A stretch of DNA of 64,000 nt from Methylophilus rhizosphaerae (GTDB lineage Bacteria > Pseudomonadota > Gammaproteobacteria > Burkholderiales > Methylophilaceae): assembly GCF_900100975.1 (NCBI RefSeq), contig NZ_FNFX01000005.1, forward strand, positions 62,001 through 126,000, given 5' to 3'. Under the pieces are notes generated by a model that saw only the letters and a program-made list of their open reading frames with translations, was not told the DNA's origin and searched no databases. Every line of letters begins with the position of its first letter. Positions within the stretch are counted from its first letter, which is position 1. A program made the position numbers and the translations under genes. Positions 17,819-26,572 of the stretch are shown piece by piece.

Positions 17819-19106
17819 TCACGCCTCTGATACCTATTACATTGATATTGAACAGATCCAGATCGGTCTGTACATCCACCTTGACCTCGGATGGATGGAC
17901 CATCCTTTCTCTGTCAGCAACTTTAAAATCACGGACGAATCCCAGATCGAGACCATCAGGTCCCTGGGGCTGCAGCAATTGCGTTATGACCCGCGGCGTA
18001 GTTCCAGTACACCGTTAAGAAGCAGTCGTGGCGGTGGCAATTACAATGTGGTGGATTTCCCTTTCAAAAAAGATTTTTCATCGAGACTGGGAATCATTGA
18101 TGACACCCCGGCATTAAGCCCGGCCCAGAAAAAACAGCTCGCCCTCAAACATGCCATTACGGAAAGCGAACAGAAATTCCTGCAAACCAGTGCCGAGGTG
18201 AGAAACCTGCAGAAACTCTCGGTAGAACATCCGGACCAGGCCTTTGGACTGGCCTCCAACCTGGTGCAGGATTTGGTCACCAGCACACTGACTGAAGGTG
18301 ACATCGCCATTCATGCCATGAATGGCCATCGCATTGGCGACCAGTATTACCAGCACGAACTGAATATCCTGGTACTGTCCATGTTGCTGGCCAAGAACCT
18401 GAATATCAGTGATGAGGATGCCGTCATTCTAGGCATGGCGGCGATCTTGCATGACATCGGCAAACGCCAGATCAGCGACAAGATCTTACTGAAAAAAGAG
18501 CCACTGACGGCGCGTGAAACAGCCATCTACCAGACCCATGTCATCCTGGGCATGAATATGCTGAAAGATGTACCGGTGCCTAAAAAAATGCTGACATTGA
18601 TAGGCCAGCATCATGAGTTCTCGGATGGCAGCGGCTACCCGCAAGGCCTGCATTGCGACAAGATCGACCCGTTATCGCATATCCTGATTATCGCCAATAT
18701 GTACGATAACCTGTGCAATCCACCCAATCCGGTGGATGCCAAAACGCCGTATGAAGCGTTGAGCATCATGTTTGCCCAGCAACGCCACCTGTTTGACCAG
18801 ACCATTTTACGCCGCTTTATCAAATGCCTGGGCATTTATCCGCCAGGCAGTGTGGTGCGCTTGTCTGACCAGCAACTGGCAACCGTGCTGTCGACCAATC
18901 CGCAGCAACCCCTGCGCCCGTTTATCCAGATATTACACGGGCCTGAAGAGGAGGACGGCGACATCATCGACCTCAGGGAAGCACTGGATATGAATATCAT
19001 CCAATGCCTGAAACCGGAGCAGTTACCGAATATCCTGCAAAGAATGATGCGCCAGAAACAGCGTACCAGCTACTTCCTCGATAAAGTGGCCACGGCCAAC
19101 GCTTAA
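17811..19106 (+). CDS. HD-GYP c-di-GMP phosphodiesterase with N-terminal DUF3391
   Basis: 431 residues. DUF3391 at the N-terminus (about 5-130; IDIEQIQIGLYIHLDLGWMDHPF) and HD-GYP domain (about 180-350) with H214D215 in LHDIGKRQ, HHEFSDGSGYP (GYP at 275-277) and IANMYDNLCN. These are the metal ligands and signature of phosphodiesterases that cleave c-di-GMP. Its start lies inside the end of the GGDEF-EAL gene. The pair can make, linearise and fully degrade the messenger. Confidence 0.92.
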   Translation: MPNHASDTYYIDIEQIQIGLYIHLDLGWMDHPFSVSNFKITDESQIETIRSLGLQQLRYDPRRSSSTPLRSSRGGGNYNVVDFPFKKDFSSRLGIIDDTPALSPAQKKQLALKHAITESEQKFLQTSAEVRNLQKLSVEHPDQAFGLASNLVQDLVTSTLTEGDIAIHAMNGHRIGDQYYQHELNILVLSMLLAKNLNISDEDAVILGMAAILHDIGKRQISDKILLKKEPLTARETAIYQTHVILGMNMLKDVPVPKKMLTLIGQHHEFSDGSGYPQGLHCDKIDPLSHILIIANMYDNLCNPPNPVDAKTPYEALSIMFAQQRHLFDQTILRRFIKCLGIYPPGSVVRLSDQQLATVLSTNPQQPLRPFIQILHGPEEEDGDIIDLREALDMNIIQCLKPEQLPNILQRMMRQKQRTSYFLDKVATANA

Positions 19107-19121
19107 GCATGGGGCCTGTGC

Positions 19122-19202
19122 TCAACCATCAAACTTGAACGTACCCGTACGCTGTGCGTACGGGCGTCGGTGCTGCCGGATAATGATTGAGTTGTCTTTT
19201 GC
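19122..19202 (-). pseudogene. Relic of a TonB-dependent receptor C-terminus
   Basis: Read on the minus strand the 27 codons end PYAQRTGTFKFDG-stop. The intact receptor at 21102 ends PYAQRTGYVQLKFDY-stop. At DNA level an 18-of-20 match is followed by an exact 11-base match, with a short gap between. The frame is closed upstream by a TAA. This is the last strand of a receptor beta-barrel left after deletion or recombination, downstream of the PCu(A)C gene. Its middle forms a 9-bp hairpin (19144-19164) that may now serve as a weak terminator. Confidence 0.6.
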
Positions 19203-19228
19203 TTAAGTGACGGCCAGTCTTTTAGCCA

Positions 19229-19705
19229 TCAATGATGATGCATGTGCATCCCTGAAGGCGCTTCAGTGTTTTCAGGTGAAGCTGCAATGGCTTTGACTGA
19301 TACCGTTGTTTTCTTTCCGCTTCCGTCCTGGGTGACCAGACTGATAGGTACTACCTCTCCTTCCTTGATCTGGTGATTCAATTCCATCAGCATGATATGG
19401 AATCCACCGGGTTTTAACTCCATCTTTTCCCCTGCCTTCAGCTTCACACGCGCCAGTCTTTTCATTTTCATGACATTGCCTTGCATGGACATGGAATGCA
19501 CCTCGGTCTTGCCAGCGACAGGCGAGGATAAGTCCACAATTTCAGTCTCTTTATCAGCAACCAGGGTCATGTAGGCACCTGCGACAGGCTGTCCTGGCAT
19601 AGTGGGCTTGACCCAGGCATCAAGTACCTGCAAGTCGGCATGCGCTGACACTGTAAAACCAGCCATGCTGATGATGACTAACCCAATTTTTAAGTAAGAC
19701 TTCAT
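19229..19705 (-). CDS. Periplasmic copper chaperone PCu(A)C
   Basis: 158 residues. Signal peptide 1-23 (ending SAHA). The copper motif H-X10-M-X21-H-X-M is matched exactly by H70, M81, H103 and M105. The C-terminus MHMHHH adds further metal ligands. Members of this family deliver Cu(I) to cytochrome oxidase or ScoI-type proteins. The start overlaps the stop of the PepSY gene by 4 bp (ATGA), so it is the last intact gene of the copper cluster. Confidence 0.95.
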   Translation of the reverse strand: MKSYLKIGLVIISMAGFTVSAHADLQVLDAWVKPTMPGQPVAGAYMTLVADKETEIVDLSSPVAGKTEVHSMSMQGNVMKMKRLARVKLKAGEKMELKPGGFHIMLMELNHQIKEGEVVPISLVTQDGSGKKTTVSVKAIAASPENTEAPSGMHMHHH

Positions 19706-21075
19706 GATTCCACCTTTCTATATGTACGGTCCAAACCAAGGTAACCAGCCAGCCGGGGGAAATAGAGCATTAACCCGCGCTCTATTCCCAGCACCAGCAG
19801 CAACGATAATCCAAAAAACGGTAACAGCAGCCCCAAAACGAGAACCATGCCTATCATTGCCCATGCATAAGGTGCAGGCTGCCGCCTGGGCGGCGCGCCC
19901 AATGTGTGCAATAAAGAAGTATTCTTTAGCCGCTGCCACCACAGCACCACCGAACTGACAGAAAGCAATACCAGGCCTAAGGCGGTAAGCGCCCCTAATG
20001 CCTGGTTCAGCCACCCGAACAATTGGCCTTCATGGATCGCAACCCCGACACCAATCACCCGATCCAGCCATGGTCTGTCGGCAAAGTTCTTTCGGCTGGC
20101 AATATGGCCGGCCGCATCAAAGCGGATGTTCACCCGCAAAGGCCTGTTTTGTGCATCGGAGCGTGCCGTCCAATCCGTAGATTTCTCTGAAGGAGGGGCG
20201 ATCAGCACCGGCGGTGCCAATTGCAATGGAGCTACCGTCGCGACCAGTTGATCCAGCAGGCGGTAGTCTTGTGCCGGGCCAGGTGAGTGCCACGCTGGCA
20301 TATGTCCTGTATGGGCAGCATGCTCCTCAGCGGCTAGCCCACCGATTGTCCAGTCTTGTGGCTGTGCTTTTACCATTTTGGCGCCCGTTATCTGGGTTTG
20401 GCGGATTTCCTTTAACATGCCACCCCATGACTTGGTCCATGGCAGCCCGGAAATCAGCAGGAACAAGGTAAAAATCGCTACCCAGAAACCAGTGACCGCA
20501 TGCAGGTCACGCCAGAATAGCCTGCTGCTCCTGCCAAGACGCGGAAAAACCACGCCAGCCAGGCCTTGCCCTGCCTTGGGCCACCACAAATACAAGCCGG
20601 TGATGACCATCACAATTGCCCAGGAAGCGGCCAGTTCCACCAGATAGGAGCCGCGCGCACCCAGTAATAAATTGCCGTGCAGCTCGTGCATAATGCGCAT
20701 CACTTTGGCATCCTCGCGTGCAATATTAAGCACTTGCAACGTCTGCGGATGCACATAAACACGGGAGATCACTTGTCCCTGTTTGACTAATACCCGCACC
20801 GCCGATTGCGGATGAACCGGCAATTCATAAGCATGCAATATGGCGCCTGGTACAGCTTGCAACGCTGCCTGCACCTGGTGATGCGCAGGCGCGGCAGGTC
20901 CGGTCAGTACCAGCCGCTCATATGGCGTGTCCAGTACCGCCTCTACCTGTGGCTTGAACAAGTAAACCCCGCCCGTCACAGATAACAATAAAATAAACGG
21001 GATACAGAACAGCCCGGCATAAAAATGCCAGCGCCAGACAATCTGGTGGGCAGGCCAATGGCGTAACTTCATCAT
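19702..21075 (-). CDS. PepSY-associated TM family inner-membrane protein
   Basis: 457 residues from the preferred ATG (AGGA site upstream); an in-frame ATG at 21102 overlapping the receptor stop would add 9. Four main membrane segments: about 15-37 (FYAGLFCIPFILLLSVTGGVYLF), about 150, about 195-215 and a C-terminal pair. Signatures are the HxxxG start (WRWHFYAGL) and ARGSYLVELAASWAIVMVITGLYLWWP. Such proteins sit next to TonB siderophore and copper receptors and may reduce or move metal across the inner membrane; mechanism unproven. Its last membrane part is followed by FFGLSLLLVLGIERGLMLYF. Confidence 0.88.
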   Translation of the reverse strand: MMKLRHWPAHQIVWRWHFYAGLFCIPFILLLSVTGGVYLFKPQVEAVLDTPYERLVLTGPAAPAHHQVQAALQAVPGAILHAYELPVHPQSAVRVLVKQGQVISRVYVHPQTLQVLNIAREDAKVMRIMHELHGNLLLGARGSYLVELAASWAIVMVITGLYLWWPKAGQGLAGVVFPRLGRSSRLFWRDLHAVTGFWVAIFTLFLLISGLPWTKSWGGMLKEIRQTQITGAKMVKAQPQDWTIGGLAAEEHAAHTGHMPAWHSPGPAQDYRLLDQLVATVAPLQLAPPVLIAPPSEKSTDWTARSDAQNRPLRVNIRFDAAGHIASRKNFADRPWLDRVIGVGVAIHEGQLFGWLNQALGALTALGLVLLSVSSVVLWWQRLKNTSLLHTLGAPPRRQPAPYAWAMIGMVLVLGLLLPFFGLSLLLVLGIERGLMLYFPRLAGYLGLDRTYRKVES

Positions 21076-21101
21076 GTCATCCGATCCTGGTCCACTGCAC
21101 A

Positions 21102-23435
21102 TCAGTAATCAAACTTGAGTTGCACATAGCCCGTGCGCTGTGCATACGGGTGCCTGGTGTAAGCCTGGTCGTTATTGAGATTATCGATGCCTATACTGGC
21201 TGTCCAGCGCTTGTCGAAACGATAATTCGCCTTTACGTCAATAAACAGAAACTTGCTGGCGGCGATATAGGTATCGTCCCTCACGTCACTGTTATCCAGC
21301 AGGTTGTACTGCCGTCCGCTGTAACGCGCACTCACACTGTAAGTGACCTGGTTGCCCTGATGGTAAGTCGTGACCAGCTTGAACATTTCACGTGGAATAC
21401 GCGGCGGCTTGTTACCCTCAGTAGCAGGATCGGCGCGATTGCGCAGGATTTCGGCATCGGTAAACGTTGCACTGCCGAGGATATCCAGGCCGTGGATAAA
21501 TACATCCTGCCACTCTGTCGCCAGTTCCAGTCCGCGCGTGCGGATATGATCCAGGTTCTGGATAAAACTGCAGCCATTGCCGGCATTGCAGATTCCCGTG
21601 CCAAACGGTACCGCACGGCCATTGGCGATTGTTTGTGAAATCAGCGCATCATATTTGTGTTCATTGAACAGGCTGGCGCGGATCAGGCCGCTGGCGAAGC
21701 GTCTTTCCGCCGTAAACTCGGCGGACAGCACTTCTTCCGGTTTGAGGTTGGGATTATTCTGCACCAGGATATTGCTTTGTGACACCTGCTGGTACAACTC
21801 ACTGACCGTAGGGAAGCGGAATGCCTGGCCAAATGACGCGCGGAAACCCCATTCAGGCACCGGTTCGAAACTCAGTGACAATTTGGGGGAAAACCTGGTT
21901 TCGGACTGGCCGGCATATTCCGCAGTAGAAAACACACCGCCATTGACCGCCTGATTACGTCCATCCATGGCCTGCCAGTGCTCGCCGCGTCCGCCCAATA
22001 TCAGTGTCCAGTGCGGCAGGAACTGCCATTTATCCTGGAAATAAATCGCCTGGGTACGTGTCGTTCCGCGCGAGCCGTTATTCAGGCTGCCCCTGTTTCC
22101 CTGCTCCCAGTCGGCAGTATTAAAGGTTTTGCTTTTCAGGTCATATTCATCAATATGATAGCCAACATCCATCACATGCCTGCCGCCTTCACCGACGCCA
22201 GGCCGAAAAGTCGCACGTGCATCAAACACGGTCCAGCCGGTACCGGCCATATCCGTGACACGCCCCAGCCGGTTGAGATAAGGATTGCCATCGTTCACCG
22301 TCGCCGCCGCAGAAAGATTGGACTGGCTGCTTTTATCCTGCTGGTAGTCATAATCGGACAAAGTAAACTGCCAGTCGAACCAACCCTTGCTGTCGGACTT
22401 CAGATCCAGTGCCTGCATGATATGCATCGCATCCGCCGTCCCTGGGCTAAAGCCGGTTAAGTCATACCGCAAGCCATTGAAATTTACCCGGTTGTTATAC
22501 ACCTTGTTGCCACTCGCATCCCTGAGGTAGCTTTCCACATCGGTACGGTTATCCAGGTGCCATAACCCCAGGGTATAGGTAGCCTTGATAACATCGGTCA
22601 GGTCATAAGCGGCCTTGAATTTGACATTGGTCTGCTCCGGCTGCTCCATGCTGACCGCCCCGAACACATTGCGTGGCAGGTTCCTGTCGTTACGGTCCAC
22701 CGCAGCCCCAGTCACGGCTACCCCGCCGGCAGCACCACTGCCCGCACTGAGGTCACGCACGACAAAATCCATCGGCTGGCCTTCGTTTTTCAGGTAATCC
22801 GCGCTTAACAGGATACTCAGGTCATTGCGCTTGTCACCCAGGAATGCCGACAGATGTTCACCGTTTAAATTCAGGTGCGAGCCGTATAAATCAAAATGCT
22901 GCTGGAACAACTGTACATTGGCATGCGCTTCCAGCCTGGTTGGCATCCTGGTTTTGACACTGACCACACCGCCAAAGGAGTTGCCGGCATACATGGCAGA
23001 AAATGGCCCGTACATCATGCTGATCTGTTCAATTTCGTCCGGGTTGACCATGCCCCAGCGCGGCGGGAAAGCATACGAATTGCCCAGCAAGTTCGAGATC
23101 AAAATGCCATCTGCATACAACATGGTTTGTGCGCTGGATAAGGTGCCGACAGTACGGCCGGCAATAATGCCGTTCCGGTCGCCAATAAACCGCTCACGAA
23201 TCTGCAGGCTGGGCAGGAACTTCATTGCCTGCGCTGCCGTCGTGGCATTCACACTTTCCTGGATTTGCTTTTTACTAAAACTTTCCACGGTCGCCGGGTA
23301 ATCAATGATGCGGCTGTCGACCGTGCCAGAAACTTCAATCTCATCCAACTCGACCTGGTTATGGTCTGCATGGGCAAAAGGCATGGTTGTGGCACAGACC
23401 AGTCCCGCCCAGGCAGATAAATATGTCTTTTTCAT
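21102..23435 (-). CDS. TonB-dependent outer-membrane receptor (second receptor of the copper cluster)
   Basis: 777 residues from MKKTYLSAW (GGGA site; upstream in-frame ATG at 23474 rejected). Signal peptide about 1-23, TonB-box-like LDEIEVSGT, plug domain (about 35-165; QTMLYADGILISNLLG, GPFSAMYAGNSFGGVVSVKTR) and a 22-strand-type barrel ending in aromatic KFDY. The ligand is not evident. Context (copper receptor upstream, PepSY and PCu(A)C downstream) suggests copper or a metal-chelate. It begins 54 bp after the OprC-type gene. Confidence 0.93.
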   Translation of the reverse strand: MKKTYLSAWAGLVCATTMPFAHADHNQVELDEIEVSGTVDSRIIDYPATVESFSKKQIQESVNATTAAQAMKFLPSLQIRERFIGDRNGIIAGRTVGTLSSAQTMLYADGILISNLLGNSYAFPPRWGMVNPDEIEQISMMYGPFSAMYAGNSFGGVVSVKTRMPTRLEAHANVQLFQQHFDLYGSHLNLNGEHLSAFLGDKRNDLSILLSADYLKNEGQPMDFVVRDLSAGSGAAGGVAVTGAAVDRNDRNLPRNVFGAVSMEQPEQTNVKFKAAYDLTDVIKATYTLGLWHLDNRTDVESYLRDASGNKVYNNRVNFNGLRYDLTGFSPGTADAMHIMQALDLKSDSKGWFDWQFTLSDYDYQQDKSSQSNLSAAATVNDGNPYLNRLGRVTDMAGTGWTVFDARATFRPGVGEGGRHVMDVGYHIDEYDLKSKTFNTADWEQGNRGSLNNGSRGTTRTQAIYFQDKWQFLPHWTLILGGRGEHWQAMDGRNQAVNGGVFSTAEYAGQSETRFSPKLSLSFEPVPEWGFRASFGQAFRFPTVSELYQQVSQSNILVQNNPNLKPEEVLSAEFTAERRFASGLIRASLFNEHKYDALISQTIANGRAVPFGTGICNAGNGCSFIQNLDHIRTRGLELATEWQDVFIHGLDILGSATFTDAEILRNRADPATEGNKPPRIPREMFKLVTTYHQGNQVTYSVSARYSGRQYNLLDNSDVRDDTYIAASKFLFIDVKANYRFDKRWTASIGIDNLNNDQAYTRHPYAQRTGYVQLKFDY

Positions 23436-23488
23436 AAAATAAGTCCCTGAGTATTTATTTTTTAGTGGTGACACTCACCCTGATAGGC

Positions 23489-25696
23489 CTAATAGAACAG
23501 CGTCAGTGCAACGTTGACTGACCGCCCCCATCCCGGCACCTGCAAGCCTTGCAGCACAGTGGCACCCATGGTGGCGCCCTGTCCTAAATAAGCACCGCCG
23601 GTGGGATCGAAATAGAATTTATCCAGAACGTTCTCCAGACCGACATCCAGCCGTGCCTTTTTCCATTCATAGCTGGAATAAAGGTCAAGCAGCATGTAAC
23701 CCGGGGTTTCATTCTCATGCCGGATCGCCTGTATATGGGATTTGTTATCCACCATGCGCGCCTGGATACGATTTTTCCAGCCACCGTAGTTGTGCAACAG
23801 GGCCAGTTTGGCATTGAGCGGCATCACGCCGTAAAGATCATCGTGGCTGGTGGTGTTTTTGCCGCGTACATAATTAATATCAAGCTGAGCTCCCAAACTG
23901 CCCCATGCACTGTCAGCCACCAGCGTTTTCCTGGCATTCAGGTCGAAGCCGTACATGCGGGCAGACTGGTTGCCCAGGCTCAGGTTGGAGAAGCCATCGG
24001 TACGCGCCGGGCAATCATTGCCGGCATTCACATAACCGGCACTGGCACAGCTTGCCGCATCGATATAGTCCTGGATGTAGCGGTAAAACGGTGTCCATTT
24101 AAGCTGCCAGTCATGGCGTTCTGCGTCATGCCAGTCAGCAGTCAACTGGAAGGTATGCGCTTTTTCAGGCTTAAGACTGGCGTTACCGACGTAACCATTG
24201 CCATCGCCGACCCAGTTATTCATATTGGTGACCATGCTGTTGGTTGCCGCCCAGGTATAACGCTCATATAAATTGGGGGAGCGCATCTTCAGCGCATAGC
24301 CGAATTCATATTGCTGCATTTCATCCGGGATGTACTTGGCCAGCCAGGTCGTATCAACATTGGTGTCGCGGGTGCTACGGTCTTTCGCATTGAATTCAGA
24401 CGCGGCAATGCCGTAGGCCATTGCGTAACCCATCATCATGGAAGGTGTGGTTGATGGGTTATATCCCTGAACCGTACCAGCTTTGGTCTCCACCTCACTC
24501 AGCCTCAGGCCTATTTGTGTCCACCAGGCCTGGGACCAGGCAGCATCCCATTCGGCATAGACGTCGTTGCGGTCACGCTCGCCATTGTGGATATTCTGGA
24601 AAGTCCCCGGCCCCATCATCATGCCACTGCCGGAAGCTGGCCAGTCATCATTCAGGCGATACCGCTGAACATCCAGCCCCAGGCGTAGTGTATCCCGTGC
24701 ATTCAGTAACCAATCCACCTGGCTATTTAAGCCTGTGGTGTAGCCGCGTGTATTCATGGGCATACCAGGCGCATCACCATATAGAAACTGCTTGTCTGCC
24801 CCGAAATTCATGCTGTGCCGGGTATGTTCGTGGTACAAGCGTGTTTGCCACTGGCCCCAGTCAAACCGGGCTTCGTGCCGCAACTGATATTGCTCGCTTT
24901 GGTTACCCGTCATATCCATGCGCTGGTTGACGAAGCCCTGCTTGTCGATGTCTTGCAGGCCCAGCTTGAATTCGAGCAAATGGTTATCCAGATGGAAACC
25001 AAGTGCCAGCGCATGGTTGGTTGAGCGATAAGCCGTCGAGCCGATTTCATCGGCATCCAGCCAGCCCCTGTCACTTGCTGCCGCACCCGCAGGCTTGAAA
25101 GCGCCTCCGGCGTGCGCGTTATTGGCATCGACCGTCGCGCCGGTGTAGCGTAAATAAACCTGCTGGTTGGCGACCAATGCACTGGCATTGACCCCGAAGG
25201 CATCATTATTGCTGCGGTAAAAGGTATTCAGTGAGGCCTGCGTCAACAGGCTATCATCCACCGCAAATACAGGCCTGGCCGAATTGACCACGATGCTGCC
25301 GGCAATACTGTCGCCACCCACGCTGACAGGTGCCAAGCCGCGATAGACTTTCACATCGGCAATGTTGGCAGGATCAATATAGGAAAGTGCCGGGTTCATA
25401 TGGTTGGCGCAGCTTGAAATCAAATCCATGCCATCCACCTTGATACGGATCCGGTCATCTGCCAGCCCCTGCATCATCGGCAGGCTGGACACCCCGCCGC
25501 CCCGGCGTAATTGCAGGCCGAACATATCACTGACAAGACTGGCACTATCGCCTGCCGCTTGTGCGGTATTCTGTTCAGCCGCCACAGCGTGCTCCGTTTG
25601 CGGTGCTTCAACGGTGACCGCATCAATATCCAAGTGATCTGCAAACGCCAGGCATGGCCATGCACACATCACCGCTAAATAAATTCTTGATTGCAT
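23489..25696 (-). CDS. TonB-dependent copper receptor, OprC/NosA type
   Basis: 735 residues. Signal peptide 1-19 (AFA). The plug holds the family landmark SSCANHMNPALSYIDPANI. In Pseudomonas OprC copper is held by a CxxxM pair in the plug and an HxM pair in the barrel. Here C96-xxx-M100 and H294-S-M296 fit both, so copper import is well supported. The barrel is Met-rich (PGMPMN, GMMMGPG, SMMMGYAMAYG). The C-terminus ends NVALTLFY. Strong AGGGAG ribosome site. It is the first receptor of the cluster, behind the small HTH gene. Confidence 0.92.
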   Translation of the reverse strand: MQSRIYLAVMCAWPCLAFADHLDIDAVTVEAPQTEHAVAAEQNTAQAAGDSASLVSDMFGLQLRRGGGVSSLPMMQGLADDRIRIKVDGMDLISSCANHMNPALSYIDPANIADVKVYRGLAPVSVGGDSIAGSIVVNSARPVFAVDDSLLTQASLNTFYRSNNDAFGVNASALVANQQVYLRYTGATVDANNAHAGGAFKPAGAAASDRGWLDADEIGSTAYRSTNHALALGFHLDNHLLEFKLGLQDIDKQGFVNQRMDMTGNQSEQYQLRHEARFDWGQWQTRLYHEHTRHSMNFGADKQFLYGDAPGMPMNTRGYTTGLNSQVDWLLNARDTLRLGLDVQRYRLNDDWPASGSGMMMGPGTFQNIHNGERDRNDVYAEWDAAWSQAWWTQIGLRLSEVETKAGTVQGYNPSTTPSMMMGYAMAYGIAASEFNAKDRSTRDTNVDTTWLAKYIPDEMQQYEFGYALKMRSPNLYERYTWAATNSMVTNMNNWVGDGNGYVGNASLKPEKAHTFQLTADWHDAERHDWQLKWTPFYRYIQDYIDAASCASAGYVNAGNDCPARTDGFSNLSLGNQSARMYGFDLNARKTLVADSAWGSLGAQLDINYVRGKNTTSHDDLYGVMPLNAKLALLHNYGGWKNRIQARMVDNKSHIQAIRHENETPGYMLLDLYSSYEWKKARLDVGLENVLDKFYFDPTGGAYLGQGATMGATVLQGLQVPGWGRSVNVALTLFY

Positions 25697-25763
25697 TTTT
25701 GCTCCCTGCCCGCAGCACTTGTATGGAAGACGCCGCGGGTAATTTCAATGTTGATAGTGATGT

Positions 25764-26012
25764 TTATGCGACAGCCAATTGCCTGGCAGCACTATCTGGC
25801 TGCCAGCTAATCAAGGCGTCGATACCACAATTGAAATAAGCACAAAGCTTGTCAAGATGCCCGGTGCAGGCGTTATAGGAAGGTTTTTTGACCATGCGGT
25901 GCAAGGTCATGCGGCTGATACCAGTTGCATCAGCAATTTCTTTAATGGTGATGTGGCGCTTCCACTCCACCTGCTTGGCAAAGATCATTGCCTGAAGGTT
26001 GATAACAATCAT
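25764..26012 (-). CDS. Small Cro/XRE-like helix-turn-helix regulator
   Basis: 82 residues from the ATG behind GGAG (upstream in-frame ATGs ignored). One HTH (about 21-43, ITIKEIADATGISRMTLHRMVKK) followed by GHLDKLCAYFNCGIDALISW, the pattern of single-domain Cro-like regulators. It contains two Cys (C49, C58) plus C62 close together, which could sense metal or redox, although this is inference. It sits between the DUF2946 gene and the copper receptor, so it is the likely local regulator. Confidence 0.8.
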   Translation of the reverse strand: MIVINLQAMIFAKQVEWKRHITIKEIADATGISRMTLHRMVKKPSYNACTGHLDKLCAYFNCGIDALISWQPDSAARQLAVA

Positions 26013-26075
26013 GAGAGACTCCATCCATGCCTGACGCACAGGCATTACTCAAAAGCCACCCGAACCGGGCGGCGG

Positions 26076-26510
26076 CTAGATTGAGATGGAAGTCAGGGGT
26101 GGTGCGCGCGAAGGATGCGCAGCAGGGTAAACACTGGGAACAACAGGTGCCAGGTAGGCACTTAACGCGCTATCAGCCTGGGCTTGCTGGAACAGAACAT
26201 AAGCAGGGCTATGCGAAGGCAGTGCCACTTCATCCAGCGCCATATGACAGAATGGGCAATGATTGAGATGGTGACTTAAAGACACCGGTTTTTGCGAAGG
26301 CTTGTAATCAATCAAGGTAGGCAACAGCTTCCCTTGCGTGGTGATCACCTGCACCAGCAGCTTGCTGCCCTGGGAGGAACACACTTCTTGCACAAAGCCC
26401 TTGCCGCTTTGCATGGGAAAAGCCAGGCTCAATGTGGGCACAAGCGCAGCCAGCATGATTGCCATCAGGGCCATGCGTGCCATCCACTTTTGAAATCCGG
26501 GCGTTACCAT
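26076..26510 (-). CDS. DUF2946 family protein, CPFC motif
   Basis: 144 residues. N-terminal hydrophobic signal (about 11-32), then a short periplasmic region with C44 and the HLNHCPFCHMA motif (about 87-97), which is typical of DUF2946 and looks like a Cu(I)/thiol site. The family is often next to copper TonB receptors and PCu(A)C genes, as here. Likely a periplasmic copper-binding or reducing protein. First gene of the cluster, divergent from the DUF808 gene. Confidence 0.82.
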   Translation of the reverse strand: MVTPGFQKWMARMALMAIMLAALVPTLSLAFPMQSGKGFVQEVCSSQGSKLLVQVITTQGKLLPTLIDYKPSQKPVSLSHHLNHCPFCHMALDEVALPSHSPAYVLFQQAQADSALSAYLAPVVPSVYPAAHPSRAPPLTSISI

Positions 26511-26516
26511 GCCGCT

Positions 26517-26540
26517 ATTCTAACGGGAATCCTTTAGAAT
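26517..26540. promoter_or_regulatory. Inverted repeat in the DUF2946/DUF808 divergent promoter
   Basis: ATTCTAA (26517-26523) and TTAGAAT (26534-26540) form a 7-bp dyad with a 10-bp spacer. Each arm holds TAGAAT, a -10-like hexamer, one facing each way. The leftward one is only about 6 bp from the DUF2946 ATG, which would give an almost leaderless mRNA. Could be overlapping -10s or an operator. Confidence 0.35.
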
Positions 26541-26572
26541 AAACAACTACTTCCATTGAGACAGGACAAACC

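Noticed and set aside
19144-19164. Hairpin taken at first as a plain terminator of the HD-GYP gene
   Set aside because: It lies inside the receptor relic and lacks a T-run; described as part of the relic instead.
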